37,957 bases of DNA from Bacteroidota bacterium. GTDB lineage: Bacteria; Bacteroidota; Bacteroidia; Chitinophagales; Chitinophagaceae. Location: positions 1 to 37,957 of the forward strand of contig JABDFX010000018.1 in NCBI GenBank assembly GCA_013286315.1, given 5' to 3'. This document shows positions 34,391 through 37,957 of the stretch, in pieces (position 1 is the stretch's first letter; each line of letters begins with the position of its first letter). Position numbers and translations under genes: made by a program. The notes below the pieces were generated by a model. The model saw only the letters and a list, made by a program, of their open reading frames with translations. It was not told where the DNA came from and ran no database searches.

Positions 34391-34420
34391 GTTAAGCATT
34401 ACGCGTTAAGCGTTAAGCGT
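34391..34420. repeat. GTTAAGC heptamer array between ctaC and ctaD
   Basis: GTTAAGC, ATTACGC, GTTAAGC, GTTAAGC: a second heptamer family placed directly after the GGTTGGC array in the same 136-bp gap. Confidence 0.85.
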
Positions 34421-34455
34421 AGAAAGTTGATGAATTAAACAATGATAAAATTTTA

Positions 34456-36282
34456 ATGATGAGTACTGATTTGACGATACATGGACACGGTGAGGCAGTC
34501 GTTTCGCACGATACCCATGGTGGAGAACATGAAGTCCATCATCACAAAGAGACTTTCATAACCAAATATGTATTTAGCCAGGATCACAAAATGATCTGCA
34601 AACAATTCCTGATAACGGGAATGATCTGGGCGATTCTGGGTGGTTTGATGTCGGTGCTGTTCAGACTGCAACTGGGGTATCCGGACTCGACTTTTCCCTG
34701 GCTGGAGGATGTTCTGGGCAAATGGGCCAAGGGCGGAAAAATCCAACCAGAAGCTTATTATGCACTCGTTACAATGCATGGCACCGTGCTTGTATTCTTT
34801 GTATTGACAGGCGGACTCAGCGGAACTTTTGCCAATTTCCTGATTCCCCTACAGATCGGAGCGCGTGATATGGCTTCGCCCTTTCTGAATATGTTATCCT
34901 ACTGGTTTTTCTGGATGGCGAGTGTGGTAATGATTACCTCATTATTTATTGAAACCGGTCCGGCCAGCGGGGGATGGACGATTTATCCACCATTAAGTGC
35001 TTTGGGTGATGCGAATATGGGATCCAAAGGGGGAATGGATTACTGGATCACGGCGATGGCATTATTCGTGGTATCATCCCTGTTAGGCGGATTGAACTAT
35101 ATTACGACGATACTCAATATGCGGACGAAGGGAATGAGCATGACCAGGCTTCCTCTTACGATCTGGGCGATTTTCTTTACCGCGACCCTGGGTGTACTTT
35201 CCTTCCCGGTGCTTCTTTCGGGATTAATATTATTATTGTTCGACCGGCATGCCGGCACCAGCTTTTACCTTTCCGATATATTTATTGCGGCAACCCAAAA
35301 AGCACTTCCCAATGAAGGCGGGTCCCCGATTTTATTCCAGCATTTATTCTGGTTCCTGGGGCATCCGGAAGTGTATATCATTATCCTTCCCGCGATGGGC
35401 CTTGTGTCGGAAGTTATGGCGATCAACTCGCGTAAACCGATTTTCGGTTATATGGCAATGATTGGTTCTTTGTTCGCCATTACGATCCTGGCATTTCTTG
35501 TATGGGCGCATCATATGTTTGTAACGGGATTAAATCCTTTTCTCGGGTCGGTATTCGTTTTGCTGACGCTCCTGATAGCCGTGCCTTCGGCCATTAAAGT
35601 TTTCAACTGGCTTACGACACTCTGGCGAGGCAATATCCGGCTAACGCCTGCGATGTTATTTGCCATCGGGTTTGTAAGCATGTTTATTTCCGGCGGACTG
35701 ACCGGTGTGTTCCTGGGTAATTCAACACTGGATATCCATTTGCATGATACTTATTTTATCATCGCACATTTTCATATTGTGATGGGTGTGTCTGCTTTCA
35801 TGGGCATGTTCTGCGGTGTGTACCACTGGTTCCCGAAAATGTACGGGCGGTATTTGAATAATACCATGTCCTATATACATTTTTGGGTAACATTTGCCGG
35901 GGCCTACCTGATTTTCTGGCCAATGCATTATGAGGGATTAGCGGGTATGCCACGCCGTTATGTAGAATACCAGGGATGGGCGTCATTTAATCAGTTTGGA
36001 GATCTCAACAGATTCATATCAACCGTTGCCATGGTGGTATTCGCCGTGCAACTGATGTTTGTATTTAACTTTTTCTATTCCATTTTCAAAGGAAGAAAAG
36101 TAACCACACAAAATCCATGGCAGGCAAATACGCTGGAATGGACAACACCGATCCATCCAGGTCATGGTAACTGGCCCGGAGAAATTCCGGAAGTTCACCG
36201 CTGGGCTTACGATTATGGTAAGGACGGAAAGGACTTCATCCTTCAAACAGAACCACTTGGAGCCGATGAACAGCACCATTAG
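34456..36282 (+). CDS. ctaD: Cytochrome c oxidase subunit I
   Basis: A 608-residue heme-copper oxidase catalytic subunit with about 12 helices. Ligands seen: H108 (low-spin heme, MHGT), H303 with the cross-linked Y307 (GHPEVY), H352 and H353 (CuB), H438 (high-spin heme) and H440 (low-spin heme) in HDTYFIIAHFHIVMG. The GHPEVY motif marks an A-type oxidase. The N-terminus is His-rich (about ten His in the first 31 residues), which is unusual and could bind metal. Two adjacent ATG codons (34456, 34459) are possible starts. The end overlaps the first codons of ctaB. Confidence 0.97.
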   Translation: MMSTDLTIHGHGEAVVSHDTHGGEHEVHHHKETFITKYVFSQDHKMICKQFLITGMIWAILGGLMSVLFRLQLGYPDSTFPWLEDVLGKWAKGGKIQPEAYYALVTMHGTVLVFFVLTGGLSGTFANFLIPLQIGARDMASPFLNMLSYWFFWMASVVMITSLFIETGPASGGWTIYPPLSALGDANMGSKGGMDYWITAMALFVVSSLLGGLNYITTILNMRTKGMSMTRLPLTIWAIFFTATLGVLSFPVLLSGLILLLFDRHAGTSFYLSDIFIAATQKALPNEGGSPILFQHLFWFLGHPEVYIIILPAMGLVSEVMAINSRKPIFGYMAMIGSLFAITILAFLVWAHHMFVTGLNPFLGSVFVLLTLLIAVPSAIKVFNWLTTLWRGNIRLTPAMLFAIGFVSMFISGGLTGVFLGNSTLDIHLHDTYFIIAHFHIVMGVSAFMGMFCGVYHWFPKMYGRYLNNTMSYIHFWVTFAGAYLIFWPMHYEGLAGMPRRYVEYQGWASFNQFGDLNRFISTVAMVVFAVQLMFVFNFFYSIFKGRKVTTQNPWQANTLEWTTPIHPGHGNWPGEIPEVHRWAYDYGKDGKDFILQTEPLGADEQHH

Positions 36283-37210
36283 TTCCGGGGATAAACCCTA
36301 TCGCCTGATGTCGCCCGAAACTATCAAACAATCCGGTTCTTTCAAGATAGCGGAAAAGTTGAAAGACTACATGCTGCTGGTTAAATTCAACCTCAGCTTC
36401 ATGGTTGTTTTTTCAGCCGTGATCAGCTATTTGCTGGCACCGAAGGTGAAAGAATATGACTGGAAATCCATCATCCTTTTGTTTATCGGTGGCATGCTGG
36501 TCACCGGCAGTGCGAACGCCATCAATCAGGCCGTAGAAAAACAGACCGATGCCATGATGAAGCGCACCGCCAACCGGCCCGTTGCGTCGGGAAGAATGTC
36601 TCCCGCCGAGGCAACATCATTCGCTGTGATCTGTGGATTAGCGGGAACCATGCTGCTCTGGCATTTTAATTTTCTGACCGCTTTTTTATCAGTCGTCAGT
36701 TTATTCTTTTACGCGTTTATTTATACACCCCTGAAGAAAGTAAGCTCGGTAGCCGTATTGGTAGGAGCCGTGCCGGGGGCAATGCCTTGTTTGATCGGAT
36801 GGGCCGCAGGTAACGATAGTTTGAGTGCCGGCGGATGGATACTATTTGCGTTGCAATTCTTCTGGCAATTTCCACATTTCTGGGCCATTGCCTGGATTGC
36901 ACATAAAGACTATACTGCTGCCGGGTTTAAGTTATTGCCATCAGGCGAAGGACAAACAAAATATTCAGCCCTGCAGGCGGTTATTTATTCACTGTTACTT
37001 TTACCGGTAGGTATTATGCCTTATTTTAATGGCATGAGCGGCAGCGTGAGCCTGTTGATTGTATTGGTAGCCAATTTTTTCATGATCGGTCAGTGCGTTC
37101 GTTTATACAGGGAAATGACCATTCAGTCGGCGAGAAGAGTGATGTTCAGCAGTTATATTTATCTGCCAGTGGTATTGCTGGCTTTGCTGATCGATAAAGT
37201 GGCTAATTGA
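36266..37210 (+). CDS. ctaB: Protoheme IX farnesyltransferase (heme O synthase)
   Basis: A 314-residue UbiA-type membrane prenyltransferase that adds a farnesyl group to heme B to make heme O for the oxidase. The prenyl-diphosphate motif region NAINQAVEKQTDAMMKRTANRP (positions 84-105) and the second motif region HFWAIAWIAHKDYTAAG are present, with about nine helices. I favour ATG 36266, which overlaps the end of ctaD by 17 bp and has GGAG just upstream. ATG 36308, 26 bp after the ctaD stop, would give 300 residues and also fits family length. A longer frame from 36164 lies inside ctaD and is rejected. No ctaA (heme A synthase) is in the window. Confidence 0.93.
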   Translation: MNSTISSGDKPYRLMSPETIKQSGSFKIAEKLKDYMLLVKFNLSFMVVFSAVISYLLAPKVKEYDWKSIILLFIGGMLVTGSANAINQAVEKQTDAMMKRTANRPVASGRMSPAEATSFAVICGLAGTMLLWHFNFLTAFLSVVSLFFYAFIYTPLKKVSSVAVLVGAVPGAMPCLIGWAAGNDSLSAGGWILFALQFFWQFPHFWAIAWIAHKDYTAAGFKLLPSGEGQTKYSALQAVIYSLLLLPVGIMPYFNGMSGSVSLLIVLVANFFMIGQCVRLYREMTIQSARRVMFSSYIYLPVVLLALLIDKVAN

Positions 37211-37220
37211 AATATATCAA

Positions 37221-37802
37221 ATGATTCCGAGTTTAGAATTTAAAAGTGTGGTTGACCAGAATAAAAAAATACATCCCCATAAGTTTATTTTATGGGTAGC
37301 CATCGGCAGTATCATTATGATGTTCGCCGGTCTGACCAGTGCCTATATTGTAAAAAGAGAGCAACCGGGTTGGACAACCTATACCACACCACTGGCTTTT
37401 TATTATTCAACGGCTGTGATACTGATCAGCAGTCTGACTATTTTTTTAGCCGGCAAATCATTCACGGAAAGGAGAATGATCCGGTATAGAAAAATGCTGG
37501 CCGCGACCCTGATTTTAGGATTGGTTTTTATATTGTTACAGTGGCTGGGATTCCGTCACCTGTGGGCAACAGGCACGACCTTTCATGGATCCGGTGCAGG
37601 TCAGTTTTTGTATATCATTGCCGGACTACACGCGCTGCACGTGTTTGGCGGTGTCATTGCCCTGTTCGTATTATGGCTCAGGGCAAGAAATACGCGGATC
37701 CGGAGTTATAATATGGTGCCTGTGGATGTGGTGAGTACGTATTGGCATTTCGTGGATCTGCTTTGGATTTACCTGTTTATTTTCTTTTTAATGGTGCAAT
37801 AA
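37221..37802 (+). CDS. ctaE: Cytochrome c oxidase subunit III
   Basis: A 193-residue membrane protein with five helices, starting at ATG ten bases after ctaB. It matches the short bacterial subunit III form. The ending WHFVDLLWIYLFIFFL is the family signature, and GLHALHVFGGVIALF lies in the preceding helix. The subunit supports proton uptake and stability of subunit I. A second subunit III-like gene begins 48 bp downstream. Confidence 0.93.
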   Translation: MIPSLEFKSVVDQNKKIHPHKFILWVAIGSIIMMFAGLTSAYIVKREQPGWTTYTTPLAFYYSTAVILISSLTIFLAGKSFTERRMIRYRKMLAATLILGLVFILLQWLGFRHLWATGTTFHGSGAGQFLYIIAGLHALHVFGGVIALFVLWLRARNTRIRSYNMVPVDVVSTYWHFVDLLWIYLFIFFLMVQ

Positions 37803-37850
37803 AGTATGCTTATTCTTAGATAAATTTGTGAACCTGTTCAAAACAATCTC

Positions 37851-37957
37851 ATGGCACATACTGTTCCTGTAGGTCAAAAATGGTGGAGTGGAGGTAGAAG
37901 CCCCTTCAATATTGAATATGGTAAACTCATGATGTGGTATTTCCTCATGAGTGATGC
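37851..37957 (+). CDS. Second cytochrome c oxidase subunit III (start only)
   Basis: An ATG frame runs off the right edge, giving 35 complete residues that begin MAHTVPVGQKWWSGG and end KLMMWYFLMSD. The K-x-x-M-W-x-F-L-x-S-D pattern is that of the first helix of heme-copper oxidase subunit III. A pair of subunit III genes in tandem is common in Bacteroidota oxidase operons. The rest of the gene is outside the window. Confidence 0.8.
   Translation, partial: MAHTVPVGQKWWSGGRSPFNIEYGKLMMWYFLMSD

Noticed and set aside
36164-36265. Longer ctaB beginning inside ctaD
   Set aside because: The extra residues are an out-of-frame reading of ctaD and match nothing in heme O synthases.

Overview
The window looks like a Bacteroidota chromosome segment, most likely from a Chitinophagaceae-like or Sphingobacteriia-like lineage. 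That placement is my inference. It rests on an alternative complex III (act) operon followed by aa3 oxidase genes, on the fused double-FtsX type of large ABC permease, on two promoters matching the Bacteroidota consensus TTTG-N19-21-TAnnTTTG, and on weak ribosome binding sites with frequent GTG/TTG starts.

Left part (1 to about 18.5 kb): six paralogous, roughly 800-residue MacB/FtsX-type permeases (249-2642 -, 2905-5289 +, 5371-7764 +, 7876-10257 -, 10421-12844 -, 16148-18523 -). No ATPase or periplasmic adaptor gene lies among them. A helical-repeat protein of unknown function (13092-14696 -), a TylF-like methyltransferase (15336-16067 +) and a candidate ~160-nt small RNA (14821-14980 +), with its own promoter and terminator, sit between them.

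Middle part (18.8 to 24.3 kb): a leftward series of feoB (ferrous iron uptake), a ChrA-family transporter, a secreted protein with a carboxypeptidase-regulatory-like domain, and purN.

Right part (24.6 kb to the end): one rightward respiratory operon, actABCDEF (quinol:cytochrome c/oxidase oxidoreductase), then ctaC, ctaD, ctaB, ctaE and the start of a second subunit III gene. Together these form a quinol-to-oxygen electron transfer chain: quinol is oxidised by the Act complex, electrons pass through its c hemes to CuA of CtaC, and CtaD reduces oxygen. CtaB supplies heme O.

The most unusual feature is not a gene. All twelve gene junctions from the left edge to purN, and two inside the respiratory operon, carry short tandem arrays. 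Most have a 7-bp period; two have 8 bp and one mixes 6 and 7 bp. The unit differs from place to place (GGANGCA, GGTTGRC, AAAGCCY, AATTAAT, AATTGTC, GCGTTAA). Arrays often begin within a few bases of a stop codon, and one has supplied the stop codon of purN. For the two G-rich families, every array directly after a stop has the G-rich strand as the sense strand. At one convergent junction (7782-7871) this rule produces a long near-perfect hairpin.
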